Part shown: piece by piece, positions 35,826-44,433 of the stretch
How positions within the stretch are numbered: the stretch's first letter is position 1
Layout: every line of letters begins with the position of its first letter
NCBI GenBank assembly: GCA_031376455.1
Contig: JANMDU010000122.1
Coordinates: 1 to 64,000, forward strand
DNA: 64,000 bases
Source of the DNA: JANMDU01 sp031376455
Lineage (GTDB): Bacteria; Pseudomonadota; Gammaproteobacteria; Burkholderiales; Burkholderiaceae_C
Direction of reading: 5' to 3'
Made by a program: the position numbers and the translations under genes
The notes under the pieces: generated by a model
Database searches by the model: none
What the model saw: the letters and a program-made list of their open reading frames with translations, nothing else
What the model was told of the DNA's origin: nothing

Positions 35826-36452
35826 CTAGTAAATTGGGGGAATCAGGTTTTCGGGGGCGGTGTCTCTTGCAGCGTCTTTTGTCATTTCTTTTGCTGCGCT
35901 TTTGTCTTTACTTTTAAACAGCATCATGTCTTTGAACTCCAGCAGCTTCTGCGCAGCTGCGCCCATCTTCATGAGCTGGCGCAGAGTCTGCTCATCCAGA
36001 CGCTTAATATCGGTAAACCAAGTGGTGACCAGCTCAATCAGCTCATGCATTTGCGCCATGCGCTTTTGGGCATGTATGTCTTGCGGATTCGTGGGCTCAT
36101 GCAGCAGTGAATCGCGCAACATCGATAGCGTTGGGTCAATCTCGCGTTTCTTGCGCTCATCAGCCAGCGTGCGAAAAATCAGCCAGACATCGTCAGGTGC
36201 GCTGAAATACTCCCGTCGGTCACTGGGCAAATGCTGTAGCTTGGTGAGCCGCCAAGAATCGAGCTCTTTCAAGCCCATGCTTACATTGGAACGCGAAAAA
36301 TCCAACGCTTCGGCAATCTCATCCGCATTTAGTGGGCGCTCGCTCACAAATAGTAGTGCATAAATCTGCCCAACTGTGCGATTGATGCCCCAGCGGCTGC
36401 CCATCTCTCCAAAATGAAGCACGAAGCTTTGGGCGAGTGGGGTCAGTTTCAT
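35826..36452 (-). CDS. GbsR/MarR-like transcriptional regulator of the oxidase operon
   Basis: 208 residues. The winged helix spans about 20-100 (TVGQIYALLFVSERPLNADE, EALDFSRSNVSMGLKELDSW, LPSDRREYFSAPDDVW), matching the GbsR class of MarR-like regulators. The C-terminal tail is lysine-rich and probably disordered. It is first gene of the unit with cydAB. An inverted repeat 9-46 bases before its start codon is a likely operator. The signal it senses is unknown. Confidence 0.88.
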   Translation of the reverse strand: MKLTPLAQSFVLHFGEMGSRWGINRTVGQIYALLFVSERPLNADEIAEALDFSRSNVSMGLKELDSWRLTKLQHLPSDRREYFSAPDDVWLIFRTLADERKKREIDPTLSMLRDSLLHEPTNPQDIHAQKRMAQMHELIELVTTWFTDIKRLDEQTLRQLMKMGAAAQKLLEFKDMMLFKSKDKSAAKEMTKDAARDTAPENLIPPIY

Positions 36453-36460
36453 GAGATTCC

Positions 36461-36498
36461 TTGAATTTCAGTAATTGCTGAAATTATAGGAAATTCAA
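36461..36498. promoter_or_regulatory. Compound inverted repeat upstream of the cydAB regulator gene
   Basis: AATTTCAG-TAATTG-CTGAAATT is a perfect 8-bp dyad, nested with a second dyad TTGAATTTC/GAAATTCAA. It begins nine bases before the regulator start. The half-site GAATTTC occurs three times in either orientation. Candidate autoregulatory operator. Confidence 0.6.
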
Positions 36499-36641
36499 GT
36501 TGGAAAGTCAAATCATCCAGCGCAGAAACTGCTTACGCAGTTCCCACTATGTGTTTCCCACAATAAATTTGTCACCGAAATTACGTAACATCTAGTTTAA
36601 TTAATTTATATAACTGTTATTTCAATTTTGGAGACCGCCTC

Positions 36642-37637
36642 ATGGATCGTCGCAACACGCTCACTAGAATTTCGTTGGCAAGCCTTGTTTTAGCTGGCTT
36701 CACGGGCACAGCGCTGGCTCAAACCGCAACGCCGACTTCTGCCTCAGCGGCTTGGCCGACGCAATCCGTGAAAATCATCGTGCCCTACGCCGCAGGCGGC
36801 ACCACCGATATCGCCGCCCGCATCTTGGCCAACGAACTCTCCAAAAAATGGGGTCAACCCGTATTGGTAGACAACAAACCTGGCGCTTCCACCCAAATCG
36901 GCACCGATCAGGTGGCCAAATCCAAAGATGGCCACACCTTGCTCATGACGGCTTCGCCCTTTGCTGTGAATCCCTCGCTGTTTGCCAAGCTGCCGTATGA
37001 CACTTACAAAGATTTCAAGCCCGTGACGCTGGTGGTGCGCAATGGCTTGTTTCTGGTCACCAGCGGCAAACAGCCTTTTGCCAACGTCAAAGACTTGATC
37101 GAAGCCGGCAAAGGCGACAAAACCGTGAGCATCGCCTCGCCGGCCAATGGCAGCATGGCGCATATGGTGGCCGAGCTGGTTGCCGACACACAAAAGCTCA
37201 GTCTTCTGCATGTGCCTTATCGCGGCACACCACCCGCGCTCGTCGATGTGATCGGCGGCCAGGTGCAATTCATGTTTGACAACCCTAGCTCTAGCCTGCC
37301 GCTGATCAAAGACGGCAAGCTCAAAGCGCTGGCCTACACAGGTGCGAGGCGCTCTAAAGCCCTGCCCAATGTGCCCACAGTAGGCGAAACGATTCCCGGC
37401 TTTGAAGCGCTCAATTGGTTTGGCATGCTGGCCCCCAGCAGCATGGACGACAAGCTGCTTGACCGCATCGCCAAAGATGCCAACGACGTGCTCAAACGCA
37501 AAGAGGTGGTGGAGCGCTTTAGCAGCGAAGGCGTAGAGATTGGCGGCATTCCGCGCGAGGCGTTTGGTGCGTTTTTAGCGGTCGAGACGATTCGTTGGGC
37601 GAAAATTGTGAAAGCTCGCAATATCAAGGCGGATTGA
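36642..37637 (+). CDS. Bug/TctC-family tripartite tricarboxylate transporter binding protein
   Basis: Periplasmic solute-binding protein, a family expanded in Burkholderiales. 331 residues; signal peptide ends near GTALAQ (residue about 27). The mature part has the family motifs VKIIVPYAAGGTTDIAARI, VDNKPGASTQIGTDQVAKS and FDNPSSSLPLIKDGKLKALA. GGAGACC lies upstream of the ATG. No TctA/TctB genes are adjacent, so it is an orphan. The substrate is unknown. Confidence 0.93.
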   Translation: MDRRNTLTRISLASLVLAGFTGTALAQTATPTSASAAWPTQSVKIIVPYAAGGTTDIAARILANELSKKWGQPVLVDNKPGASTQIGTDQVAKSKDGHTLLMTASPFAVNPSLFAKLPYDTYKDFKPVTLVVRNGLFLVTSGKQPFANVKDLIEAGKGDKTVSIASPANGSMAHMVAELVADTQKLSLLHVPYRGTPPALVDVIGGQVQFMFDNPSSSLPLIKDGKLKALAYTGARRSKALPNVPTVGETIPGFEALNWFGMLAPSSMDDKLLDRIAKDANDVLKRKEVVERFSSEGVEIGGIPREAFGAFLAVETIRWAKIVKARNIKAD

Positions 37638-37643
37638 TCGTTA

Positions 37644-37686
37644 CTATTAATTTCGTAGCACTCTGCGCAATAGATACGCCGGCTAA
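37644..37686 (+). repeat. Dispersed 45-bp repeat, copy 8 (after the Bug gene)
   Basis: CTATTAATTTCGTAGCACTC then TGCGCA and TACGCCGGCTAA. It begins 7 bases after the Bug stop codon. A tail CTCAAAACGCTTAAAAA follows and is shared, reverse-complemented, with the 56.7-kb copy. Confidence 0.88.
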
Positions 37687-37719
37687 GCACTCAAAACGCT
37701 TAAAAACTAGCCCAAAAAA

Positions 37720-38592
37720 CTACCCCCCGTTAGCCGCAATCCAGTCTTTATACGCAGGATGCTGGCGCATCGTATTGAAGCAAAAGCCTTGGGCTTTGAG
37801 GCCCACAATGAGTGGCTCCAAAACGGCAGGCGCCCAAGGATCTTTGCGGCTCCAAATGCCCAGATGCGCCATGAGAATGTCGCCGCTCTTGATGTTTTTG
37901 AGCGCTTGTTTCAGTAGTGCATCGTTGGACACACGCTCACTAGGCAACTCATCGCCCAAAAATCCAGCGGATGCCCAGCCGACATGCTTGTAGCCGCATT
38001 TTTCGGCCTCGGCCAAAAGCTTCGGAGAAGTCTTGCCGCCGGGTGCGCGGAAGATAGGAAGCGCTTTTTTGCCTGTGTAGTGTTCCAGGCGCTCTTTGGC
38101 TAAATCCAGTTGCTCGCAGTATTTTTTGGGCTCCCAGGTAAAGCTGCGGCCGGCAAAAGCGCCGGATGTGGGCTGCATGATGAATTTTGTCTCGTTGCCT
38201 TTGGCATCGCCCTTCCAAATCGGATGATCCCAGGTGTGAGAGGCAAATTCATGCCCTTCTTTGCCACGCGCTGCCCAGAATTTCTCACCCCAGTTTTTCG
38301 CAAGAGAAGTGCTCTCGTCTTTCGTCTTTTCATTGGCTGCGAAAAAGGTGACTTTGACATTGTGTTTGTTCAAAGTATCGGCCATGAATTGAGCGACTTC
38401 CATGTGACCGGTATCCAGTGTGAGATACACCGGTTTGTCACACAGCGCAGGCGGTGGCACAGCGGGCGCTGCCATGATGGCCGGCTCTTTTTTCTTCCCC
38501 AATAAATTGCCTAATTGAGCACGGGCCGGCAATGAACCTGCGCAGAATGCTATGAAAAACGTAGCAAAAAGAATTTTATTCACGAGTCGCAT
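37720..38592 (-). CDS. Exported polysaccharide deacetylase (NodB-like)
   Basis: 290 residues from the ATG at 38592 (MRLVNKILFATFFIAF). Signal peptide cleaves near ARAQ (residue about 26). NodB motifs: TLDTGH (first Asp at residue 60), SHTWDH (metal histidines), FRAPGG and ILMAHLG. This is the carbohydrate esterase 4 pattern with a variant motif 1. The hydrophobic core of its signal peptide is encoded by a copy of the dispersed repeat. It overlaps the upstream propeller gene by 17 bases, so the two are co-expressed. The substrate (peptidoglycan, chitin or an exopolysaccharide) is unknown. Confidence 0.88.
   Translation of the reverse strand: MRLVNKILFATFFIAFCAGSLPARAQLGNLLGKKKEPAIMAAPAVPPPALCDKPVYLTLDTGHMEVAQFMADTLNKHNVKVTFFAANEKTKDESTSLAKNWGEKFWAARGKEGHEFASHTWDHPIWKGDAKGNETKFIMQPTSGAFAGRSFTWEPKKYCEQLDLAKERLEHYTGKKALPIFRAPGGKTSPKLLAEAEKCGYKHVGWASAGFLGDELPSERVSNDALLKQALKNIKSGDILMAHLGIWSRKDPWAPAVLEPLIVGLKAQGFCFNTMRQHPAYKDWIAANGG
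38525..38565 (-). repeat. Dispersed 45-bp repeat, copy 9 (encodes a signal peptide)
   Basis: GCCGGCAATGAACCTGCGCA, GAATGCTATG and a GTAGC end, reverse orientation. In the deacetylase frame it codes for ATFFIAFCAGSLPA, the hydrophobic and cleavage region of the signal peptide. Confidence 0.75.
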
Positions 38593-39646
38593 GTGCCAGC
38601 GTCCAAACCCCGTGCGGTGAGCGGCCCACGTTGACTTGGGCGAATATTTTTCCCGATTGCAAGTCAATCACCATCAGCTTTTTTGCCCAGCGCGCGGTCA
38701 CGTAAAGCAATTTTCCGTCCAAACTCACATCCATGCAATCTGGCCCGCCGGGCACAGCGAATTGCGCCACCACGGTTTGCGTTTGCAAATCAATCTTGCT
38801 GACGGTGTTAGCCACGCGATTGCTCACAAAAACATGCCGCTTGTCGCCCGCTGCGCGAAAGGCATGCGCGCCTTTGCCGGTAGGAATGGTTTTGATCAGC
38901 TTTGCCGGCTCAGCGCCGCCCTTGGATGTATCAAACACCTGCACAGCATCGCTCGCTGTGAGCCCGATGAAGGCGAATTTGTCATCAGGGGTCATATAAA
39001 TATCAGCTGGCATATCACCTGTGGGCATGCGCCAGCGAATGCTTTGCGTGGCCAAGTCAATGGCGACCCATTCGTCGCTGTCTTGCATCGTCACATACGC
39101 AAGGGTGGATTTGCTGTCGATCCACATATGGCTCGGCGTTTTCGCGGTAGAGATACGTTTGACCAGCTTCAATGGCTCAGCCGCTTGCGGCTGCCATAGG
39201 TAAATATCCACGTGATTCAAGCGATTGGCTGCGGTAACGAACCATTTCATATCGGGTGAAAAGCGCAGATGATACGGATCAAGAATCCCTTTGACGACAC
39301 GTTGCACAGCCGCTGTACGCGGATCAAGAAACGTCAGCGAATCACCGCCGGCATTGGCCACGATGAGTGATTTTTCATCGGGCGTGAGATACAAATGATG
39401 CGGCTCTTTGCCGGTGGGGATGCGCTGCGTCTCTTGCCAAGTGTTCGGATCAACCACGCTGATCGTGGCATCGAGCGAATTGAGCACAAAGATAGGCGGT
39501 TTTGCCAAAGCCATGGGCTTCGCTGGAGAAGCCGTTGCCGGCACAACAGTTGCCTGCGCTATCGCCGAGGCACGCCAACCAGAACCGACAGAAACACTGG
39601 CCAAAGCCATCAAAAATTGCGAACGCTTCAAAACAAGGACTTTCAA
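38576..39646 (-). CDS. Exported YncE-like beta-propeller protein
   Basis: 356 residues. A signal sequence (residues about 1-30, FLMALASVSVGSGWRASAIAQ) leads to a seven-bladed propeller of YVTN-type repeats: PIFVLNSLDATISVVDPNTW, PHHLYLTPDEKSLIVANAGG, ADIYMTPDDKFAFIGLTASD, DCMDVSLDGKLLYVTARWA. Such proteins bind partners or DNA, or act as surface/periplasmic adhesins; the role here is unknown. It shares an operon with the deacetylase. Confidence 0.85.
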   Translation of the reverse strand: MKVLVLKRSQFLMALASVSVGSGWRASAIAQATVVPATASPAKPMALAKPPIFVLNSLDATISVVDPNTWQETQRIPTGKEPHHLYLTPDEKSLIVANAGGDSLTFLDPRTAAVQRVVKGILDPYHLRFSPDMKWFVTAANRLNHVDIYLWQPQAAEPLKLVKRISTAKTPSHMWIDSKSTLAYVTMQDSDEWVAIDLATQSIRWRMPTGDMPADIYMTPDDKFAFIGLTASDAVQVFDTSKGGAEPAKLIKTIPTGKGAHAFRAAGDKRHVFVSNRVANTVSKIDLQTQTVVAQFAVPGGPDCMDVSLDGKLLYVTARWAKKLMVIDLQSGKIFAQVNVGRSPHGVWTLAHATRE

Positions 39647-39728
39647 CGCAAAAACAAGCAGTTATTTTACCCGTACAGTGAGCATGCACTGACTTCAATA
39701 CATCCCGAAAACCCTTCAAAATCATGTC

Positions 39729-40568
39729 ATGACTGCTTCTGCTGCACCCACCCGTGAAAAAGTGGCCATTCTGGGCGTACAGCTGGAGGTGCTCCGCATC
39801 CCTGCCTCCAAACCGTCCTCACTGTCTTCACCCATCGTCTTCCTCCACGAAGGCTTAGGCAGCGTCGCCATGTGGCGAGATTTTCCGGCGGCGCTTTGCG
39901 CAGCCACAGGCCATGCAGGGCTTGTGTATTCGCGGCGCGGCTATGGCCAATCGGATGCCATCAACGACGTACGCGGCACCGGGCAATTGCAGCCCGATTA
40001 CATGCACCGCGAAGCCTTGGAAGTGCTCCCCGAGCTCCTCCGCTGCGAAGGCATCGCCAAGCCCATCTTGCTCGGCCACTCCGATGGCGGCACGATCGCC
40101 TTACTTCATGCATCAAGCTTCAATGTCAAAGCCTGCATCGTCATGGCACCTCATCTTTTTGTCGAAGACATCAGCATCGCCGCGATCCAAGCTGCCCGCG
40201 AAGCTATTGTGCAAGGCGATCTGCGCCAGCGTCTCGACAAATTTCACGCCGATGTCGATTGCGCCTTCTGGCAATGGAATGATGTGTGGCTCAGCTCAGC
40301 GTTTCGCAGCTTCAACATCGAGGATGCTTGTCAAAAAATCACCTGCCCGCTGCTCGCCATCCAAGGCCTGGATGATCCTTACGGCACGATGGCGCAAATC
40401 GACGCTCTGGACAACACAGAGCAGGATTTTTTAAGCCAAATTGGCCTCTCGCCAGCGAATAATATGCGCAGAGCGCTATTAAAATTAGAGCAATGCGGGC
40501 ATTCACCTCACAAAGATCAAACCATGATTGCGATCAAAGCTTGTGCGGATTTTTTGCATGTAGATTAG
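39729..40568 (+). CDS. Alpha/beta-fold hydrolase
   Basis: 279 residues. VFLHEGLGSVAMWRDFP is the oxyanion loop region, LLGHSDGGTIALLHA the nucleophile elbow (Ser at about residue 120), and GHSPHKDQ the catalytic histidine. No signal peptide. A repeat copy encodes SPANNMRRALLKLE near residue 245, just before the histidine. It is divergent from the propeller gene. The substrate is unknown. Confidence 0.88.
   Translation: MTASAAPTREKVAILGVQLEVLRIPASKPSSLSSPIVFLHEGLGSVAMWRDFPAALCAATGHAGLVYSRRGYGQSDAINDVRGTGQLQPDYMHREALEVLPELLRCEGIAKPILLGHSDGGTIALLHASSFNVKACIVMAPHLFVEDISIAAIQAAREAIVQGDLRQRLDKFHADVDCAFWQWNDVWLSSAFRSFNIEDACQKITCPLLAIQGLDDPYGTMAQIDALDNTEQDFLSQIGLSPANNMRRALLKLEQCGHSPHKDQTMIAIKACADFLHVD
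40451..40488 (-). repeat. Dispersed 45-bp repeat, copy 10 (inside hydrolase gene)
   Basis: GCCAGCGAATAATATGCGCA then GAGCGCTATTAAAATTAG. It is degenerate and in another translation frame from the lpxB/dxr copies. Confidence 0.65.
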
Positions 40569-40725
40569 CGATATTGAAATTTCAAATCTGAGCATTCTCA
40601 TCAGAGTTGATGATCCAAATCCGTTGGATGCATTGCAACAAGTTGCGAGAAAGGGTGAAAATATTCCAAATTTTGCCCAACAAATAGATCATGAAAGCTA
40701 TTCACGCAATCTGCATTGCGATTAA
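40564..40725 (+). other. Open frame without a start codon (possible gene remnant)
   Basis: A frame of 53 codons runs from just behind the hydrolase stop to a TAA at 40723 and has no ATG. It would encode IEISNLSILIRVDDPNPLD and then ALQQVARKGENIPNFAQQID, which looks protein-like in composition. The AT-rich composition continues into the next gene. It may be the 3' remnant of an acquired gene, or chance. Confidence 0.25.
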
Positions 40726-40963
40726 TTTTATTTTTATAAGCTGCTCAAGCCACCAAATTGCCCCACCTATTACCAATAAGCTACCACCGATAAAAGAATG
40801 GGACACGCATGCAGTCAAAGCCTGCGGTGGAATTGCTTTGGAAGGCATGGTTGAAGGATCGAATAAAGGCAACCTGAACGCCACACACTTCATTGACACC
40901 AATTACTCTAAAAAGGAATGGTTCGTAAATTGCTACTTAGAGGCGTTGGTTAACCCAAGATGA
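40691..40963 (+). CDS. Small putative lipoprotein
   Basis: 90 residues. The N-terminus AICIAINFIFISCSSHQIAP is hydrophobic and ends in a lipobox-like FISC with the acceptor Cys at residue 18. The rest (DTHAVKACGGIALEGMVEG, HFIDTNYSKKEWFVNCYLEA) is unrecognised and carries two further cysteines. No clear ribosome-binding site is visible. Base composition is more AT-rich than neighbours, suggesting transfer. It ends 8 bases before the convergent Fic gene. Confidence 0.5.
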   Translation: MKAIHAICIAINFIFISCSSHQIAPPITNKLPPIKEWDTHAVKACGGIALEGMVEGSNKGNLNATHFIDTNYSKKEWFVNCYLEALVNPR

Positions 40964-40970
40964 GCCCTAG

Positions 40971-42035
40971 CTATGCAACGGTTTCGTACCACGAGCCTCG
41001 TCCTGCGCCTCTCGACACTAACAATCTAGCTGTCACCAAATTCCTGAAATGTTGCTTGAGCGTATTGCGATTCGCTTGTGTAAGCGTCACTGCTTCGGCT
41101 ACTGTGATTCGCCCATGTTGCCGCACATGTTCAATAATTTTTAGAGAGAGTTCGGGCAGTTGGGCGCGTAGAAGTTGTTCTCTTTCTATCTTCTTGGCCA
41201 AGCGTTGCATTTGCTCGCGCAAGCAGCGCAAAAAGAAGAGCAGCCATGGCTGCCAATTTGGCTCAGGTGTGCGGATGGTGCCTTGAGTTTGGCGCAAGGC
41301 GAGGTAATAGGCCTCTTTGTTGGCCTCAATCACGCTCTCCAGCGAGCTGAATGGCAGATAAGCGTAACCAGCTTGCAGAAGCAACAAGGTCGTGAGAGCG
41401 CGGCTGATGCGGCCATTGCCGTCTTGAAAAGGGTGAATTTCCAAAAACGTGACGACCCAAATGCCAATGCGGAGCAGCGGATGAAGCTGGCTTGTGATCG
41501 CTTCTCTTTGCTGGGCTTGCTGCCACTCGGTCAGCTCCTGCATGAGGCGCGGCGTGTCAAAAGGTGTCGCAGTTTCAAAGACGATGCCTAGCTGCTTGCC
41601 AGCTTCGTCAAAGGCGGCCACGCTGTTGGAGGTGGTTTTGTATATGCCGCGATGCCAATCGTCTTTGCTGCTATGTTGCAGTAAGTCTCTATGCAACTGC
41701 TGTATGTGATTTTCAGTGAAATAAATATCGGGCCATGAGCTGTAGATCAAATCCATGACCTGCGCGTAGCCAGCCACTTCTTGCTCATCGCGTGTCGCAA
41801 AACTTTGGATGCTTAAGTTTGAGAGTAGCTGCTCCACTTGGCCGTCCGTTAGGCGACTGCCTTCGATACGGGTGGATGAGCCGATGCTTTCAATTGTGGC
41901 TACTCGGCGCAGCGCACTCAGGCGCTCAGGCGCGAGGCTTCCTAATGCTCGCCAAGCACCTTTGAACTCATCAATCTGCGTGATGAGTGCTAATATTTCT
42001 GGCGTGATTTTTACCGTGTGAGTGTAGAAAGGCAT
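40971..42035 (-). CDS. Fic-domain protein with N-terminal inhibitory helix and C-terminal HTH
   Basis: 354 residues. The Fic core HPFQDGNGR (201-209) is complete, so AMP transfer or a related nucleotide transfer is expected. The autoinhibitory S-TRI-EG motif is at residues 54-59 (class II arrangement), upstream of the Fic_N-like part. The C-terminus (about 295-340: IIEHVRQHGRITVAEAVTLT, ANRNTLKQHFRNLVTARLL) is a winged helix, suggesting autoregulation. Three TTGGGT-type repeats lie upstream of the start. No antitoxin partner gene is needed in this class. The target is unknown. Confidence 0.93.
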   Translation of the reverse strand: MPFYTHTVKITPEILALITQIDEFKGAWRALGSLAPERLSALRRVATIESIGSSTRIEGSRLTDGQVEQLLSNLSIQSFATRDEQEVAGYAQVMDLIYSSWPDIYFTENHIQQLHRDLLQHSSKDDWHRGIYKTTSNSVAAFDEAGKQLGIVFETATPFDTPRLMQELTEWQQAQQREAITSQLHPLLRIGIWVVTFLEIHPFQDGNGRISRALTTLLLLQAGYAYLPFSSLESVIEANKEAYYLALRQTQGTIRTPEPNWQPWLLFFLRCLREQMQRLAKKIEREQLLRAQLPELSLKIIEHVRQHGRITVAEAVTLTQANRNTLKQHFRNLVTARLLVSRGAGRGSWYETVA

Positions 42036-42061
42036 GGCTCTTTATTAACTCGGACATCCGT

Positions 42062-42117
42062 TTATACACCCAATTAAACCCAATTTATGAATGCTTAGGG
42101 CTTAAACACCCAATAAA
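42062..42117 (-). promoter_or_regulatory. Repeated TTGGGT(G)TTTA elements upstream of fic
   Basis: On the fic strand three near-copies occur: TTATTGGGTGTTTAA, ATAAATTGGGTTTAA and TAATTGGGTGTATAA, within 55 bases and 27 bases before the start. Candidate operator for the HTH at the Fic C-terminus. Confidence 0.4.
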
Positions 42118-42135
42118 GTATCCATTTTTACCCGT

Positions 42136-44240
42136 TTACGCTGTAAAAGGCACGATGTTGTCCGTCCCCGTTGCGCCAAAAGCTTGCTCGCGCAGCAAGG
42201 CCAATTGATCTCGCACCCTCGCTGCTTTTTCGAATTCTAGATTCTTCGCGTGCTCGATCATTTGCTTCTCTAGGCTCTTGATCCGCTTGCCCACATCGCG
42301 TTCGCTCATGTCTTCCACGTGCGCGCGCTCTAAGTCGCGCTTGGCCATTTCTTTGCTGGCTTTGTCGCTGTACACGCCATCAATCAGGTCTTTGACCTTT
42401 TTGACGATGCTCATCGGCGTGATACCGTTGTCTAAGTTGTGTTGCGTTTGTTTGATACGGCGGCGCTCCGTCTCATCCATCGCTTTTCTCATGGAGTCAG
42501 TGATCTTGTCGCCATACAAAATCGCGCGGCCATTTAAGTTTCTCGCGGCGCGGCCAATGGTTTGAATCAAGCTGCGCTCAGCTCTTAAAAAGCCTTCTTT
42601 GTCGGCATCGAGGATCGCACCAAAGAGACCTCGGGGATATCCAAGCCTTCTCGCAGCAAGTTAATACCCACCAACACGTCGAATGCGCCAAGCCGCAGAT
42701 CACGCAAAATTTCCACGCGCTCGACCGTATCCACATCGCTATGCAAATAGCGCACTTTCACACCGTTGTCAGCCAAGTAATCTGTCAATTGCTCGGCCAT
42801 GCGCTTGGTCAATGTCGTGATCAACACGCGCTCATTTTTATCCACCCGGATGCGAATCTCTTGCAACACATCATCGACCTGATTTGTCGCTGGCCGCACT
42901 TCCACCTCCGGATCGACCAAGCCCGTCGGCCGCACGACCTGCTCCACCACCTGCCCCGCATGCTCTTTCTCATAATTTGCAGGCGTAGCGCTCACGAAGA
43001 TACATTGGCGCATGCGCGTCTCAAACTCTTCAAATTTCAGCGGGCGGTTGTCTAAAGCGCTGGGCAGGCGAAAGCCATATTCCACCAGCGTGGTTTTGCG
43101 CGAGCGGTCGCCGTTGTACATCGCGTTGAGCTGGCCAATCATTTGGTGGCTCTCGTCTAAAAACATCAGCGCGTCTTTGGGCATGTAATCGGTCAGCGTG
43201 CTCGGTGGCGCGCCCACCGGAGCGCCTGAGAGATGCCGCGTGTAATTTTCAATACCTTTGCAATGGCCAACTTCCGAGAGCATCTCTAAATCAAATCGCG
43301 TGCGTTGCTCAAGGCGTTGAGCTTCCACCAGCTTGCCCATACCCACCAGCTCTTTGAGCCGCGCATCCAGCTCAAGCTTGATCGTCTCCACCGCCATGAG
43401 CACCTTATCTCTCGGCGTGACGTAATGGCTGCTTGGATAGACCGTGAAGCGCGGAATTTTTTGCCGAATGCGGCCTGTGAGCGGATCAAACAAGGAAAGC
43501 GTTTCGATCTCATCGTCAAACAATTCAATGCGAATCGCCAGCTCCGAATGCTCGGCGGGAAACACATCAATCGTGTCGCCGCGCACGCGGAATTTGCCGC
43601 GCGAAAAATCTTGCTCATTGCGCGAATACTGCATGCGAATGAGCTGCCCAATCACGTCACGCTGACCAAGCTTGTCGCCCACGCGCAGCGTCATGATCAT
43701 TTGGTGATAACTCTCGGGCTCGCCAATGCCATAAATCGCAGAAACAGTCGCCACGATGATCACATCTCTTCGCTCAAGAATCGATTTCGTACACGAGAGA
43801 CGCATCTGCTCAATATGCTCATTGATCGCCGAATCCTTCTCAATGAACAAATCACGCTGCGGCACGTAAGCCTCGGGCTGGTAATAGTCGTAATAACTCA
43901 CGAAATACTCGACAGCATTTTTCGGAAAAAACTCACGGAACTCGCTGTACAACTGCGCCGCCAACGTCTTGTTCGGCGCAAATACAATCGCAGGCCGTCC
44001 CATTTGCGCAATCACATTGGCCATGGTGAAGGTTTTGCCCGAGCCCGTCACGCCTAGCAGCGTTTGAAACACCTCCCCGTTTTCCACGCCTTCCACCAGT
44101 TGCGCAATCGCAGTCGGCTGATCGCCCGCAGGCTGATACGGCATGAAAAGCTCAAACGGCGAGCCGGGATAGCTCACAAAAGAGCCAACTTTCGTTTCAG
44201 GAATAACTTCTAAGACTTCTGGCATAGCTTTTCCGGGCAT
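42136..44240 (-). pseudogene. uvrB: Excinuclease UvrB, frame-disrupted
   Basis: UvrB is the helicase-like damage-verification subunit of nucleotide excision repair. Residues 1-541 read normally (Walker A GVTGSGKT at 63-70, FVSYYDYYQPEAYVP hairpin, MFLDESHQM), then the frame changes near 42617-42620: EVSLV should continue AILDADKEGF but reads RSSMPTKKAF and stops. The rest (IQTIGRAARNLNG, motif VI, and the C-terminal UVR domain) is intact in the next frame to 42136. A single-base deletion in GGTGCGATC, expected GGTGGCGATC or similar, explains it. A sequencing or assembly error is as likely as a true mutation, since everything else is well conserved. Confidence 0.9.
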
Positions 44241-44290
44241 TGCTGCAGTGCAGCGATAAAATATTAGTTTGCACGAGTTTGAATGACATT

Positions 44291-44390
44291 GAACACGGAA
44301 AGCACGGAAATTACACGAAAGACACAGAAAAATTCCTTTTTCCTTTTTCCTTTTCGTGCCCTCCGTGCAATTTCCGTGACTTTCGTGTTC
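44291..44390. repeat. CACGGAA-unit long hairpin, copy B
   Basis: Arms of about 40 bases: GAACACGGAAAGCACGGAAA on the left, ATTTCCGTGACTTTCGTGTTC at the right end. They pair with few mismatches over a pyrimidine-rich loop of about 20 bases. It lies between divergent uvrB and the aminotransferase gene. Confidence 0.9.
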
Positions 44391-44433
44391 CCATTCTCAA
44401 TTCCACCAATAACCATCCAGAAAGCCCTACGAA

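Noticed and set aside
42600..42640. Programmed frameshift in uvrB
   Set aside because: No slippery heptamer or stimulatory structure is evident at the site, and uvrB is not known to be recoded. A deletion or sequence error is simpler.
43305..44057. Plus-strand open frame of 250 codons
   Set aside because: Antisense to uvrB, which is clearly the coding strand.
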